A stretch of 64,000 nucleotides of DNA from Lachnospiraceae bacterium. GTDB lineage: Bacteria; Bacillota; Clostridia; Lachnospirales; Lachnospiraceae. The notes beneath the pieces were generated by a model. It searched no databases. It had not been told where the DNA came from and saw nothing but the letters and a program-made list of their open reading frames with translations. Shown here in pieces: positions 43,727 to 52,936 of this stretch (positions are counted from its first letter, which is position 1; each line of letters opens with the position of its first letter). The DNA is taken from the NCBI GenBank assembly GCA_017480195.1, contig JAFVBE010000016.1:38079-102078 (forward strand), written 5' to 3'. The position numbers and the translations under genes are program-made.

Positions 43727-44602
43727 TTATCCTGATATTATTTTTACCAGTTCATTTATTGCCTTATTAATGCGTTTATCCTTATGTATAAATATCTGCG
43801 AATATATCGGAAAGTCATTTCCCTTCCAGTCAAGCTTTTTAAGGCGATTGGCTTTTACCTCCTCCTGCGCCGTCATATCCGGCATAAATGCTACTCCAAG
43901 TTCATTTATAGCAAACTGTTTTAATATCTCCTTGCTGCTTGTCTCAAGTACAATCTGCGGAGTAATTGATGACTTAACCATATCATCTACAAGCATCTGC
44001 CTGAAGCTGCAATTATGAGAGGTAAGAAGAAGCGGTATATCTTTTAAATCCTTTTCTTTTATTTTTTTCTTGTCGGCAAGCGGATAATTCGGACTTGCAT
44101 AGAAGCCTAAGGTCTCGCGATTCTTGTATAACAGTGCAAGCTCCGGAAGCTCAATATAAGGATTTAATGTATAAACCATATCCAGAATACCCTTTTTTAA
44201 CATCATAGGAAATGTGTCATGTGTAATAAATTGAAGCTCTATCTCCATTTTCGGAAATTTCTTTTTATATTCCAATAAAAAATGAGGAAGCCGGTTATAG
44301 CATAAGGACTCTGATACTCCTAACCTGAATATTCCTGAGGGTTCCTCCACTGTCGGAACCTCAAGCATTATCTCACGCTCTAATTGAAGCATCTTCTCGG
44401 CATAAACCAATAGTCTCTCTCCCTCAGGAGTGAGAATAACAGACTTCCCGAGTCTTTCAAAAAGCAGACAATTAAGCTCATCCTCTAACTGCTTAATCTG
44501 TGTAGTAACCGTTGACTGCGCATATCCAAGCAGGTTTGCCGCCCCAGTGAAATTCTTTGTCTCCGTAATCTTAATAAATGTATCTAATTGAGTTATAGTC
44601 AT
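43727..44602 (-). CDS. LysR-family transcription regulator
   Basis: A 291-residue regulator. The N-terminal winged helix (MTITQLDTFIKITETKNFTGAANLLGYAQSTVTTQIKQLE) is clear and the C-terminal ligand-binding domain (about 90-290) is complete. I start at ATG 44602 with GGAG nine bases upstream. It is divergent from the ABC-2 exporter operon with about 110 bases between the starts, the classical arrangement for a LysR regulator controlling its neighbour. Ligand unknown. Confidence 0.92.
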   Translation of the reverse strand: MTITQLDTFIKITETKNFTGAANLLGYAQSTVTTQIKQLEDELNCLLFERLGKSVILTPEGERLLVYAEKMLQLEREIMLEVPTVEEPSGIFRLGVSESLCYNRLPHFLLEYKKKFPKMEIELQFITHDTFPMMLKKGILDMVYTLNPYIELPELALLYKNRETLGFYASPNYPLADKKKIKEKDLKDIPLLLTSHNCSFRQMLVDDMVKSSITPQIVLETSSKEILKQFAINELGVAFMPDMTAQEEVKANRLKKLDWKGNDFPIYSQIFIHKDKRINKAINELVKIISG

Positions 44603-44712
44603 TAACTTAATCTCCAATCAATATTTTTGATTATTTTATTTATTTATTTCAATTTTACTAATGTCGCATCTGATGGTATTATACTAAAAAAGTTATGGAG
44701 GTGCAAGCACCA

Positions 44713-45528
44713 ATGAGTATAGAGGTTAAAAACCTGACTAAAACCTACAAAATTAAGAACCATGCTGATGATAAAAGTATATTCAGACAATTAAGCAGCA
44801 GATATTCCGTACTCACTGCAGTAAATAATATTTCATTTACAATCCCTACAGGAAACATTGTAGGATTTATCGGTGCAAACGGTGCAGGCAAATCCACGAC
44901 AATAAAAATGCTGACCGGAATTCTGACTCCCGATTGCGGCACGATATCCATAAATGGACTTAATTACAGAAAAAATCGCAGACAGATAATGATGAAGATA
45001 GGGGTGGTATTCGGGCAGAGAAGCGTATTATGCTGGGACATTCCTATAATTGATTCGCTAAAACTTTTCAAAGATATGTACTATATTCCAGAGAATATAT
45101 ATAAGGACAATATTGAGCTTTTTACGGACATTCTTGATTTATCCGAATTCATCTGCAAACCACCCAGACTCTTAAGTCTCGGACAGAGAATGAAAGCAGA
45201 TTTAGCTGCCACATTATTATATAATCCGGAAATTCTTTTCCTCGACGAACCAACCATCGGTATAGATGTATTATCTAAGGACAAAATACGAAGCTTTATA
45301 AGTCGGATTAATAAGGAACGCCATACAACAGTTATCTTAACCACGCATGATATATCCGATATTGAAGCCCTGTGCAGCAAAATGATTATTATAGACAAAG
45401 GAACAATATTATATAACGGGACTCTTGATAATTTAAAATCCGTATATAATGCTTCATTGACGGATAATAATGCAGCCGACGACCTTGAAACAATAATAAA
45501 GAAAATATATGCAGGTGATTTTTTATGA
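44713..45528 (+). CDS. ABC-2 exporter ATPase
   Basis: A 271-residue ATPase of the COG4586 type. Walker A GANGAGKSTTIKMLTG, LSLGQRMKADLAA signature and ILFLDEPTIGIDVLS are clear, and the VVFGQRSVLCWDIP stretch after Walker A is typical of this branch. I start at ATG 44713 with GGAGG about 11 bases ahead. The stop overlaps the first permease gene by four bases. Substrate unknown; relatives have been tied to drug or viologen-like efflux. Confidence 0.9.
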   Translation: MSIEVKNLTKTYKIKNHADDKSIFRQLSSRYSVLTAVNNISFTIPTGNIVGFIGANGAGKSTTIKMLTGILTPDCGTISINGLNYRKNRRQIMMKIGVVFGQRSVLCWDIPIIDSLKLFKDMYYIPENIYKDNIELFTDILDLSEFICKPPRLLSLGQRMKADLAATLLYNPEILFLDEPTIGIDVLSKDKIRSFISRINKERHTTVILTTHDISDIEALCSKMIIIDKGTILYNGTLDNLKSVYNASLTDNNAADDLETIIKKIYAGDFL

Positions 45529-46316
45529 GAAAATATATAGATTATATAATAATAGGCATAAAAGAGCATATGGTTTATTCAAGTTCAATATGGGCTAACT
45601 TTCTATCCAAGATAATATATTTATATATGCAGTTTTCCATATGGAACGCTTTGTTTGCTTCGCAAGGTCAGAAGAATTATGCGTTAAATCATGCAGACAC
45701 CTTGAGATATCTTACTGTAGCCACCATAATTTCATCATTTATAGAATGCGAAGTGATTGCATGGATTAACAATCATATCCAAACAGGGAACATCGCAGTA
45801 CAGCTAATCAGACCTATAGATTTTAAAGCAATGGTTTTCTCACGGCATATAGGCGATACCATAGTAAAAATCGTATTTTACTGTCTCCCGTTATGTATTA
45901 TCTCGGGCTTTGTCATAGATGAGCCGCTTTTATACAAATCCCAGCTTCTATATGGTTTTTGCTCAATCATACTTGCATATATGATTCAATTTTTATACTC
46001 ACTCATCATCGGACTTTTGGCATTCTGGCTAATTGTAACCTGGCCTCTGAATATGCTCTTAGGTGCAATTTATAAGCTGTTGTCAGGAGCATGGATTCCC
46101 GTGGCAATGTTCCCTGACTTATTGTACAAAATAAACCTTTTCCTTCCCTTTAGAGCAATATATGCCATTCCGGTAAACATCATTACAAGTCCTATGAAGC
46201 TTCAAATCATATATTCTGATATATTTGTCCAGATTATATGGCTGATTATCTTATATGCTCTTACAAAAATCATCTGGAAAGTCGGAACTAAAAAATTGAT
46301 TGTACAGGGATGTTGA
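45525..46316 (+). CDS. ABC-2 family permease, first subunit
   Basis: A 263-residue membrane protein with about six hydrophobic segments. It belongs to the ABC-2 branch found as two paired permeases (COG4587/COG3694 type), here with ARIQTGNIAVQLIRPIDFKAM-like wording at INNHIQTGNIAVQLIRP before segment three. It overlaps the ATPase gene by four bases and is followed four bases later by the second permease. Together the three form a complete heteromeric exporter. Confidence 0.85.
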   Translation: MRKYIDYIIIGIKEHMVYSSSIWANFLSKIIYLYMQFSIWNALFASQGQKNYALNHADTLRYLTVATIISSFIECEVIAWINNHIQTGNIAVQLIRPIDFKAMVFSRHIGDTIVKIVFYCLPLCIISGFVIDEPLLYKSQLLYGFCSIILAYMIQFLYSLIIGLLAFWLIVTWPLNMLLGAIYKLLSGAWIPVAMFPDLLYKINLFLPFRAIYAIPVNIITSPMKLQIIYSDIFVQIIWLIILYALTKIIWKVGTKKLIVQGC

Positions 46317-46320
46317 TAAA

Positions 46321-47124
46321 ATGAATTATTTTAAAATATATAAACGATTCGTGATAATATATATGAAAGGCAAATTAGAATACCATCTGTCTCTTTTATT
46401 TGAGCTTTTTGCAAATACTATATTAATCGGTGTGTACTTCGCAGGCTTTCTTGTTATATTTCATAATTTTGACAATATTGCCGGTTGGAATAAGTATGAG
46501 GTCCTTTTTATGTTTACAACAAGCTGGTTATCCTATTCATTCAGTTGTTTCTTCTTCTGGAGTCCTATGAAAGATATGGGAGAGCAGATTCGCAGCGGTA
46601 ATTTTGACTTATATTTGACACGACCTATCAGTCCTTTCACTTATCTGGTACTGCAGCAGTTTCAGTATACTTTCCTGCCCCGCCTGTTCTTCTCAATATT
46701 TTTTTGGCTGTACAGTATGTCAAAATTAAAGATAAATTGGAACGCTGCATCTGTATTTTATTATTGTATATGTCTGCTATCAGCCTTTGTAATATTTTCC
46801 TCCATAACCGTCATAACCGGAGCAATCAGCTTTTGGACTGTCAAAAGCGAAGAAATAGTTTCTCTGCTTACTAACAATAACTACGGTTTAAAAAATTATT
46901 GCGACTATCCGATTACAATATATTCAAAGAGTATGCAGATATTACTTACATTTATTATACCATACGCATTTACCGGATATTACCCTGTAGCCAATCTTCT
47001 TGATAAAAGCTCCCCTGCATCATGGGCTGCATACATATCTCCTGCTATCGCCTTAATCATCGCAATATTCGCATATATCTTATGGCGAATGGGACTAAAG
47101 CATTATGGAAGCACAGGGGCGTGA
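46321..47124 (+). CDS. ABC-2 family permease, second subunit
   Basis: A 267-residue membrane protein with about six hydrophobic segments. It carries the conserved GEQIRSGNFDLYLTRPISPF loop shared with its partner, the mark of this paired permease family. I choose ATG 46321, four bases after the previous stop; codons before it lack a ribosome binding site. It is the last gene of the exporter unit. No terminator is obvious before the GNAT gene. Confidence 0.85.
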   Translation: MNYFKIYKRFVIIYMKGKLEYHLSLLFELFANTILIGVYFAGFLVIFHNFDNIAGWNKYEVLFMFTTSWLSYSFSCFFFWSPMKDMGEQIRSGNFDLYLTRPISPFTYLVLQQFQYTFLPRLFFSIFFWLYSMSKLKINWNAASVFYYCICLLSAFVIFSSITVITGAISFWTVKSEEIVSLLTNNNYGLKNYCDYPITIYSKSMQILLTFIIPYAFTGYYPVANLLDKSSPASWAAYISPAIALIIAIFAYILWRMGLKHYGSTGA

Positions 47125-47280
47125 AAGACAAGAATCAAATTTATTAATATATGGAAATATAAACTATAAAAATATATTGACCTTAATATTAGCATATAAT
47201 AAGATGTTAATATGCCAATGATAAGATAAATTAAAACTTGCAGATTCTTATAATGCTAACGATTAGGAGATTGGATATTT

Positions 47281-47844
47281 ATGAACAAAGCAGGGACACA
47301 GACTATTGAGACACCAAGGCTGATACTTAGAAGGTTCGTGATTGAAGATGCTGAGGATATGTATAGTAATTGGTGTTGTGATTATGAAGTAACAAAATTT
47401 TTGACTTGGTGTCCTCACCAAAATGTCGAGGTCACAAAATCCATTCTTAATGAATGGATTCCTATGTATAAAAATGGCGATTATTTTAACTGGGTAATGG
47501 AGCTTAAAGAAACCGGCAGGATTATAGGAAATATTTCTGTTGTAAGGATTCGTGAAGATATTGAATCAGCAGATATAGGATACTGTATGAGTAGAGCTTA
47601 TTGGGGTAACGGATTGATGCCGGAAGCTTTGAAAGCTGTTATGGATTATCTTTTTGATGTAGTTGGTATAAATCGTATAGCAGCTTCGCATGATGTAAAT
47701 AATCCAAAATCCGGTCGTGTAATGGACAAGGTCGGAATGAAACAGGAGGGAATACTGCGTCAGGCAGGATTAAATATTCAAGGTGTATGTGATGAAGTAT
47801 GGCATGCGATACTTCGAAGTGACAGAGAAAACACGCGAGGTTAA
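47281..47844 (+). CDS. GNAT acetyltransferase (RimJ/RimL type)
   Basis: A 187-residue N-acetyltransferase. The start TIETPRLILRRF, the acetyl-CoA-binding part ADIGYCMSRAYWGNGLMPEAL and NRIAASHDVNNPKSGRVMDKVGM are typical for the RimJ/RimL/SpeG-like branch. The substrate may be a protein N-terminus or a small amine. It has its own upstream AT-rich leader of about 150 bases. The PNPOx-like gene starts seven bases after its stop. Confidence 0.9.
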   Translation: MNKAGTQTIETPRLILRRFVIEDAEDMYSNWCCDYEVTKFLTWCPHQNVEVTKSILNEWIPMYKNGDYFNWVMELKETGRIIGNISVVRIREDIESADIGYCMSRAYWGNGLMPEALKAVMDYLFDVVGINRIAASHDVNNPKSGRVMDKVGMKQEGILRQAGLNIQGVCDEVWHAILRSDRENTRG

Positions 47845-47851
47845 AAAGGCT

Positions 47852-48328
47852 ATGACAAAAGAAGAATTAATGAATTTAATCAACAGGTCACTATTTGCAA
47901 CTATAGGATATAACGATGAACAGGGAAAACCAAATGTAAGAAGAGTATTCTGTACATGGCACAAGGGACTTGGCAGCCACTTAATATCCACAAACACAAG
48001 CTCTGCACATGTACAGGCATTTATAAAAAATAATAAAGCCTGTCTTTATTTCTCAGACGATTCCAAATTTGAAGGACTATGTCTGTACGGAAAAGTTATC
48101 GTACACTTTGAATATGAATACAAGGCTTTGCTCTGGCACGATGGAGACGAGAAGTATTATTCAAAAGGAATTGAGGACGAAGATTATTGTGTAGTTGAAT
48201 TTATCGCTGATTCAGCCCGATACTACAGATATGATGGCAAGGGAAATCTCACACATGAAGAGATTACTGCTTTTGATAAAGGACGCAATTATGAGGACGG
48301 CTATGCCAAAACATTAAACTGCAATTAA
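47852..48328 (+). CDS. Pyridoxamine 5'-phosphate oxidase-like protein
   Basis: A 158-residue split-barrel protein of the PNPOx-like flavin-binding superfamily. Visible elements are RSLFATIGYNDEQGKPNVRRVFC near the start, HLISTNTSSAHVQAFIKNNKACLYFSD and FEGLCLYGKVIV. Family members bind FMN, heme or F420 and many have no known substrate. I start at ATG 47852 (MTKEELMNL), eight bases after the GNAT stop. Upstream in-frame Met codons lie inside the GNAT gene. Confidence 0.82.
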   Translation: MTKEELMNLINRSLFATIGYNDEQGKPNVRRVFCTWHKGLGSHLISTNTSSAHVQAFIKNNKACLYFSDDSKFEGLCLYGKVIVHFEYEYKALLWHDGDEKYYSKGIEDEDYCVVEFIADSARYYRYDGKGNLTHEEITAFDKGRNYEDGYAKTLNCN

Positions 48329-48399
48329 AAGTTCTTTTACAAATAACTTTCAATTCGCCAGCTCATATACGATATATTCAGCTTATACACGCGCAGCGT

Positions 48400-48693
48400 G
48401 TCGGTTAGAGGGGTATACTTTGATTGCCCCGATATATAAACTTTAAATGAATATGAAAAGGCAGTTATGCCAATAATTCGCACAATTTGCGTGAAATCAG
48501 CAACGAATGGTTCGTATGGATTAGCTCAGAAATCGAGCTGTCTGAGCGCAGCGAGTTCTCGATTTCGTGCTAAGACATAGAATCTGAGTTGACTGATTTA
48601 GCAAATTGCTTGCGTGTTGGCAAACTGCCTTTTCATATTAATTATCTATGAATTATATTGGGGCAATCAAAGTATACCATACCTCTAACCGAC
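48400..48693. repeat. Long inverted-repeat element LIR2 (294 bp)
   Basis: Tips GTCGGTTAGAG (48400-48410) and CTCTAACCGAC (48683-48693) pair perfectly. Pairing resumes inward (GTATACTTTGATTGCCCC on the left against its complement at about 48660-48678) and through a central hairpin around 48520-48580 (TCGAG...CTCGA). The left tip is preceded by the palindrome ACACGCGCAGCGTGT (48387-48401), as in LIR1. The segment 48520-48607 is clearly similar to 59097-59185 in LIR3, read on the opposite strand. It lies between two convergent genes and fills the 48329-48710 gap. Confidence 0.85.
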
Positions 48694-48710
48694 CCTACTC
48701 ATATAAACCT

Positions 48711-49733
48711 CTATTTAATAACTTTAATCCATCCCTCCGGCGCTTCAATACGTCCCATCTGAATACCGGTAAGTGTATCATAAAGCTTCTTGGTTACAGG
48801 TCCCATCTCGTCCATACCGCTTGGGAAGCAGATTTCATTGCCATGGTCAACAATCTTGCCGACAGGAGAGATAACTGCTGCCGTACCACAGAGACCACAC
48901 TCAGCAAAATCCTTAACCTCGTCGAAGAATACCTCTCTGTGCTCTACAGTAAGACCAAGATACTTCTCAGCAACAACCATAAGAGAACGACGGGTAATCG
49001 AAGGAAGAATACTGTCAGACTTAGGAGTTACAAGCTTGCCGTCCTTAGTAATGAAGATAAAGTTTGCACCACCTGTCTCTTCAACCTTAGTACGGGTTGC
49101 AGCATCTAAGTACATATTCTCTGCATAACCCTGATTGTGTGCATCAACTATAGCGTGTAGGCTCATTGCGTAGTTAAGACCGGCCTTAATATGACCTGTA
49201 CCGTGAGGTGCAGCTCTGTCAAAATCAGAAACTCTTATAGTGATAGGCTTTGCACCACCCTTGAAATAAGGGCCAACAGGTGTAACAAAGATACGGAACT
49301 GATACTCATCAGCCGGCTTAACACCGATAACCGAATTGCTTCCGAACATATAAGGTCTGATATAGAGAGTTGCTCCTGAGCCATAAGGCGGAACATAATC
49401 AATATTAGCCTCAACAGTCTTTACAACTGCATCTACGAACTTATCCTCAGGAAAGGTCGGCATCTCAAGACGCTTGCAGGTGTCAATCATTCTCTGTGCA
49501 TTCAAATCAGGACGGAAGCAGACTATATGTCCATCCTCAGTAGTGTACGCCTTTAAGCCCTCGAAGCAGGTCTGGGCATACTGAAGAACGCAGGCACACT
49601 CATTGATATGAACCATAGCATCATCAGTTATCGCACCCTCGTCCCATGCACCGTCCTTGAAATTAGATACAAAACGCTTCTCAGTCTGGATATATCCAAA
49701 ACCAAGATTTGACCAATCAATATCTTTACTCAT
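48711..49733 (-). CDS. ilvE: Branched-chain amino acid aminotransferase
   Basis: A 340-residue fold-type IV PLP enzyme that makes leucine, isoleucine and valine from their keto acids. It has VHINECACVLQYAQTCFEGLKAY, YIRPYMFGSN and KAGLNYAMSLHA with the PLP-binding Lys, then TKVEETGGANFIFI and ECGLCGTAAVISPVG. Length and motifs fit IlvE of the 340-370 residue branch. It is monocistronic and converges on the PNPOx-like gene across LIR2. Confidence 0.96.
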   Translation of the reverse strand: MSKDIDWSNLGFGYIQTEKRFVSNFKDGAWDEGAITDDAMVHINECACVLQYAQTCFEGLKAYTTEDGHIVCFRPDLNAQRMIDTCKRLEMPTFPEDKFVDAVVKTVEANIDYVPPYGSGATLYIRPYMFGSNSVIGVKPADEYQFRIFVTPVGPYFKGGAKPITIRVSDFDRAAPHGTGHIKAGLNYAMSLHAIVDAHNQGYAENMYLDAATRTKVEETGGANFIFITKDGKLVTPKSDSILPSITRRSLMVVAEKYLGLTVEHREVFFDEVKDFAECGLCGTAAVISPVGKIVDHGNEICFPSGMDEMGPVTKKLYDTLTGIQMGRIEAPEGWIKVIK

Positions 49734-49872
49734 AGCTATCGTCTCCCTTTTTCATATTGTAAATTCACATATCCTTATTGTACCACCAAGTTATAAATAT
49801 TCAAGTAAAAATTTATAAGTCAATTATCCAAGCACAGCTTTTAATCCGTACATCTTCAAAGCCGGATTATAA

Positions 49873-50253
49873 CTATTTCAAAAGTGCAACTGCCTCTATC
49901 TCCACAAGCACATCCTTAGGAAGTCTTGCGACCTCTACACATGAGCGTGCAGGGAAATTCTCTGTAAAGAACTCCGCATAGACCTCATTTACCTTCGCAA
50001 AGTCATTCATATCCTTGATGAACACTGTTGTCTTAATTACATTTTCTGCACTTGAACCTGCCTCAGCAAGAAGTGTAACAAGATTCTTAATCGCCTGTCT
50101 TGCCTGCGCTTCGATATCTCCTGTCTCAAGCTCACCTGTCTCAGGAATAATAGGTATCATACCTGATGTAAATATCATATTATCTACCACTATAGCCTGT
50201 GAGTAAGGACCTATTGCAGCCGGTGCCTTCGGTGTTGAAATAATCTTCTTCAT
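49873..50253 (-). CDS. ridA: RidA/YjgF imine deaminase
   Basis: A 126-residue trimeric enzyme that hydrolyses reactive enamine/imine intermediates from PLP enzymes. It starts [21 protein letters not shown] and contains [15 protein letters not shown] and the catalytic Arg in [19 protein letters not shown] 50253 follows GGAGG at eight bases. The nearby ilvE-type PLP enzyme is a typical beneficiary: RidA often accompanies branched-chain amino acid genes. Confidence 0.94.
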   Translation of the reverse strand: MKKIISTPKAPAAIGPYSQAIVVDNMIFTSGMIPIIPETGELETGDIEAQARQAIKNLVTLLAEAGSSAENVIKTTVFIKDMNDFAKVNEVYAEFFTENFPARSCVEVARLPKDVLVEIEAVALLK

Positions 50254-50337
50254 AATACATACCTCCATTAATTTAATATATAAGTTTAATTTATTTTTTT
50301 TAAGCATTAAAATTCAAACTAAATCTGTAGCCTCAGT

Positions 50338-51177
50338 CTATCCTACGATATTAATCGTGCTGTCTGTAATCTCCACTCTTCTCTCTTTTAAAAGATGTCC
50401 CACAGCCCTTTTAAAAGCATTTTTGCTAAGTCCAAATTCCTTTTTAATAAGCTCCTTGTCTGCCTTATCCGTAAATGGTAAAACTCCCTGATAGCTTTTA
50501 ATTATGTCATAAACCATCTCGCTGTCCTCATTTATCTGAATATATGCCGGTTCTCTAAGAGATAAATCCGCTTTGCCGTCTTCTCTAATCTTAATAATTC
50601 TTCCGCTTACCACATCACCGACATACACCTTATTATACAGCTCACTCTCATGTATCAGTGCCGAATATAAATCATCTATAGCGACGAACGCTCCCATACC
50701 TTTCTTATATTCGTAAACTGTGCCTTTAAAACTATCGCCTTCATTATATCCCTCTATAGGCTTAAGGTGATTATACAGCTTCATCGAGACACATAGTCTG
50801 TCGGATTTGTCAGCATACATTACAACAAGATATTCCCTGCCCTCACTAAGCTTAGCAGTCTGCTCCTTAAAAGGAAGCAATATATCCTTCTCGAGTCCCC
50901 AGTCCATAAATGCACCTATAGAAGTCACGCTTTTAACCTTAAGCTTCTTTATCTCACCCATCGTAATAAGCGGCTTATTCGTAGTCGCTATAAGCCTGTC
51001 CTGCGAATCCCTGTAGATAAATACATCAAGTGACGCACCTGCCTTTATCCCATCAGGAACCTGTTTTCTCGGAAGCAGCACCGTATCTGCAGTACGGCTG
51101 TCCTCCTCTCCTAAATATATACCGAAGTCTTTTGACCTTATAACCTTTAGATTATTCCATTTTCCTATCTCTATCAT
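50338..51177 (-). CDS. CvfB-type S1 RNA-binding protein
   Basis: A 279-residue protein with the CvfB layout: three tandem S1-like OB folds followed by a winged helix (EFGLSKNAFKRAVGHLLKERRVEI). KVKSVTSIGAFMDWGLEKDILLPFKEQ in the second fold and GDSFKGTVYEYKKGMGAFVAIDDLYSALIHESE in the third are typical. Homologues bind RNA and affect virulence gene expression in staphylococci. The next gene in the same direction, ridA, starts 84 bases downstream. Confidence 0.87.
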   Translation of the reverse strand: MIEIGKWNNLKVIRSKDFGIYLGEEDSRTADTVLLPRKQVPDGIKAGASLDVFIYRDSQDRLIATTNKPLITMGEIKKLKVKSVTSIGAFMDWGLEKDILLPFKEQTAKLSEGREYLVVMYADKSDRLCVSMKLYNHLKPIEGYNEGDSFKGTVYEYKKGMGAFVAIDDLYSALIHESELYNKVYVGDVVSGRIIKIREDGKADLSLREPAYIQINEDSEMVYDIIKSYQGVLPFTDKADKELIKKEFGLSKNAFKRAVGHLLKERRVEITDSTINIVG

Positions 51178-51270
51178 ATCCGTCCTCCCGTGAACAACCC
51201 TTCCTCTGCTATCCGCTCGTCTTTATGCCGACAAAGGAACGCCATAATCATTATGCAGATTATGCATAAA

Positions 51271-51297
51271 GAAAAATCGAGCAGTCAAACTACTCGA
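51271..51297 (-). terminator. Terminator after the 51316-51663 gene
   Basis: TCGAGCAGT and ACTACTCGA form a stem of nine positions with one G-T wobble, around a CAA-type loop. On the minus strand a TTTTTCTTT run follows. It lies 19 bases after the stop of the small unknown gene. Confidence 0.75.
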
Positions 51298-51315
51298 TAG
51301 GGGGTTGGCTATATG

Positions 51316-51663
51316 CTATTTCTTGGATTTTTTCAGCTTCAACACCTTATTCCTGATAAAATCCGCTTCCTTCTCATCCGCCTTGGAATAGCCGTATTCT
51401 GTCAGCTTCTCGGTTGAATTATTAAGAGAAAAAACTGACATACCCTTCTCATTTAACTTCTCATTATAACCATTATATACATCAACTATGACAAATATAT
51501 CCTTACTTCTTTTGTCAGGACTTGCCATAACATTTCTTACACACCAGTCATCTATCACATCACCTTTTTCAGGGGTAGGCACACCATCACTGTTCACCTT
51601 TTTTGTATATATATTATCAGTGTCACATATTGCCCATGGAACGACATAAACAATGCTACTCAT
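51316..51663 (-). CDS. Unknown 115-residue soluble protein
   Basis: I do not recognise this protein. It starts MSSIVYVVPWAICDTDN with GGGAGG nine bases ahead, and ends in a lysine-rich tail (LKLKKSKK). It has no signal peptide or membrane segment. The middle reads KSKDIFVIVDVYNGYNE-like (DIFVIVDVYNGY) and suggests an alpha/beta fold. The gene is divergent from tRNA-Gln and followed by a good terminator, so it is probably a single-gene unit. Confidence 0.75.
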   Translation of the reverse strand: MSSIVYVVPWAICDTDNIYTKKVNSDGVPTPEKGDVIDDWCVRNVMASPDKRSKDIFVIVDVYNGYNEKLNEKGMSVFSLNNSTEKLTEYGYSKADEKEADFIRNKVLKLKKSKK

Positions 51664-51800
51664 AGATAATTTCCTCCCAAACACCTGCCACATTATAACA
51701 TGTGCCATTCTATACCATTAATTAATTTTTGTCAAACAATAATTTTTTTAATAAAAAGCTTGCAATTTAACATAATATGAAGTATAATCTTTGATTGTGA

Positions 51801-51872
51801 TGGGCTATCGCCAAATGGTAAGGCACTGGACTCTGACTCCAGCATTTCAAGGTTCGAATCCTTGTAGCCCAG
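51801..51872 (+). tRNA. tRNA-Gln (anticodon CTG)
   Basis: The cloverleaf is complete: acceptor TGGGCTA/TAGCCCA, a D arm with GGTAAGGC, the anticodon arm CTGGA-CTCTGAC-TCCAG with anticodon CTG, T arm with GGTTCGAATCC, discriminator G. CCA is not encoded. A wobble partner with anticodon TTG would be needed elsewhere for CAA codons. Confidence 0.93.
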
Positions 51873-51874
51873 CT

Positions 51875-51907
51875 AAAGCAAGTCTTTTATTCAAGACTTG
51901 CTTTTTA
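51875..51907 (+). terminator. Terminator of tRNA-Gln
   Basis: AAAGCAAGTCTT and AAGACTTGCTTT form a 12-bp perfect stem with a short loop, followed by a T-rich tail. It begins three bases after the tRNA. Confidence 0.88.
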
Positions 51908-51960
51908 TTTTGTGCAAGTACATATTTGACAGCCAAATTGATATTAGTCAGAAAAAATTT

Positions 51961-52914
51961 TTACCTTATTCCTCGTACCATCAGATACATATCATACAAA
52001 AAGGTTTTTCTGTCCATCACTTTATAAAGCTTATATTTTATATAATATCTGATATATGCGGATATCGACCTTCTCTCAAGCATCTCGCATCTTATATAAT
52101 AGCTTTTAACCATAAGCTTTATATAATCATACTCAGCAGAGAAAATCTTCTTATCTATCGTTCTGAGAAGCTTAAGCATATCCTTCTTCTGATTAATTAT
52201 ATCCTTATAATCGTCTATTCGCTTAGATATTGTGGCAGCCCTATTTAAACCTATTGTATTGTCACCATGAAGTCTGTATTCTATCAATGCATCATCAATT
52301 TCATATAATCCGGCTGACATAGCCGCTACTATATTCACCATCCAGTCATGTGGTATATTATATGTCTTAATATCATTAATATGCTCAATCAGCGTATCCT
52401 TAAGTGTTTTTCTTACGGCGAGTGTACACCCCATGGATACATTATATCCAAGCACTTGCTCTAATGTTACTTTCTCAAGTCCTTTATTATTCTTTCTTCG
52501 TTTTTTATTTTTTATATTCTCCTTAATATGTGCATCATTCGCATCAATCAGGACATATCCTGTATTAAGTGCCTGTATGTCAAGATTTTGTTCCATATAA
52601 TGACACATAGTTTTTACCTTGTCCGGCTTCCATATATCGTCCTGATCCGCAAAAAATATAATATCTCCATTTGCATAGGACAGAGCTTCCAAAAATGTGT
52701 TCTTATAGCCTATGTTGTCCTTATGTCTTATAAGCTTATATTCTATATTTTTATCACTCAAAAAGCCCTCTATAATATCACAAGTATTGTCTGTCGACAG
52801 GTCATCAACTATAATTATCTCATCAACAGGAATACTTTGCTCTACTATAGATTCAAGCTGTTTTACAACATATTTTTCACCATTATAAGATGCCATTACA
52901 ACCGAGTTTTTCAT
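51961..52914 (-). CDS. GT2 glycosyltransferase (rhamnosyltransferase-like)
   Basis: A 317-residue GT2 enzyme with MASYNGEKYVVKQLESI, IIVDDLSTDNT and the subgroup motif FFADQDDIWKPDKV. The subgroup includes rhamnosyltransferases that act on wall and O-antigen glycans. The C-terminal 80 residues are basic. I start at ATG 52914, where AGGAG lies eight bases upstream. It overlaps no neighbour and follows the GT-B gene by 22 bases in the same direction, so both are likely one transcript. Confidence 0.88.
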   Translation of the reverse strand: MKNSVVMASYNGEKYVVKQLESIVEQSIPVDEIIIVDDLSTDNTCDIIEGFLSDKNIEYKLIRHKDNIGYKNTFLEALSYANGDIIFFADQDDIWKPDKVKTMCHYMEQNLDIQALNTGYVLIDANDAHIKENIKNKKRRKNNKGLEKVTLEQVLGYNVSMGCTLAVRKTLKDTLIEHINDIKTYNIPHDWMVNIVAAMSAGLYEIDDALIEYRLHGDNTIGLNRAATISKRIDDYKDIINQKKDMLKLLRTIDKKIFSAEYDYIKLMVKSYYIRCEMLERRSISAYIRYYIKYKLYKVMDRKTFLYDMYLMVRGIR

Positions 52915-52936
52915 ATCATCACTCCTGTCAACATAT

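Noticed and set aside
48400-48693. LIR2 as an ordinary bidirectional terminator
   Set aside because: It is ten times longer than a terminator stem, has no T run at its tips, and a sister element lies in a divergent promoter region.
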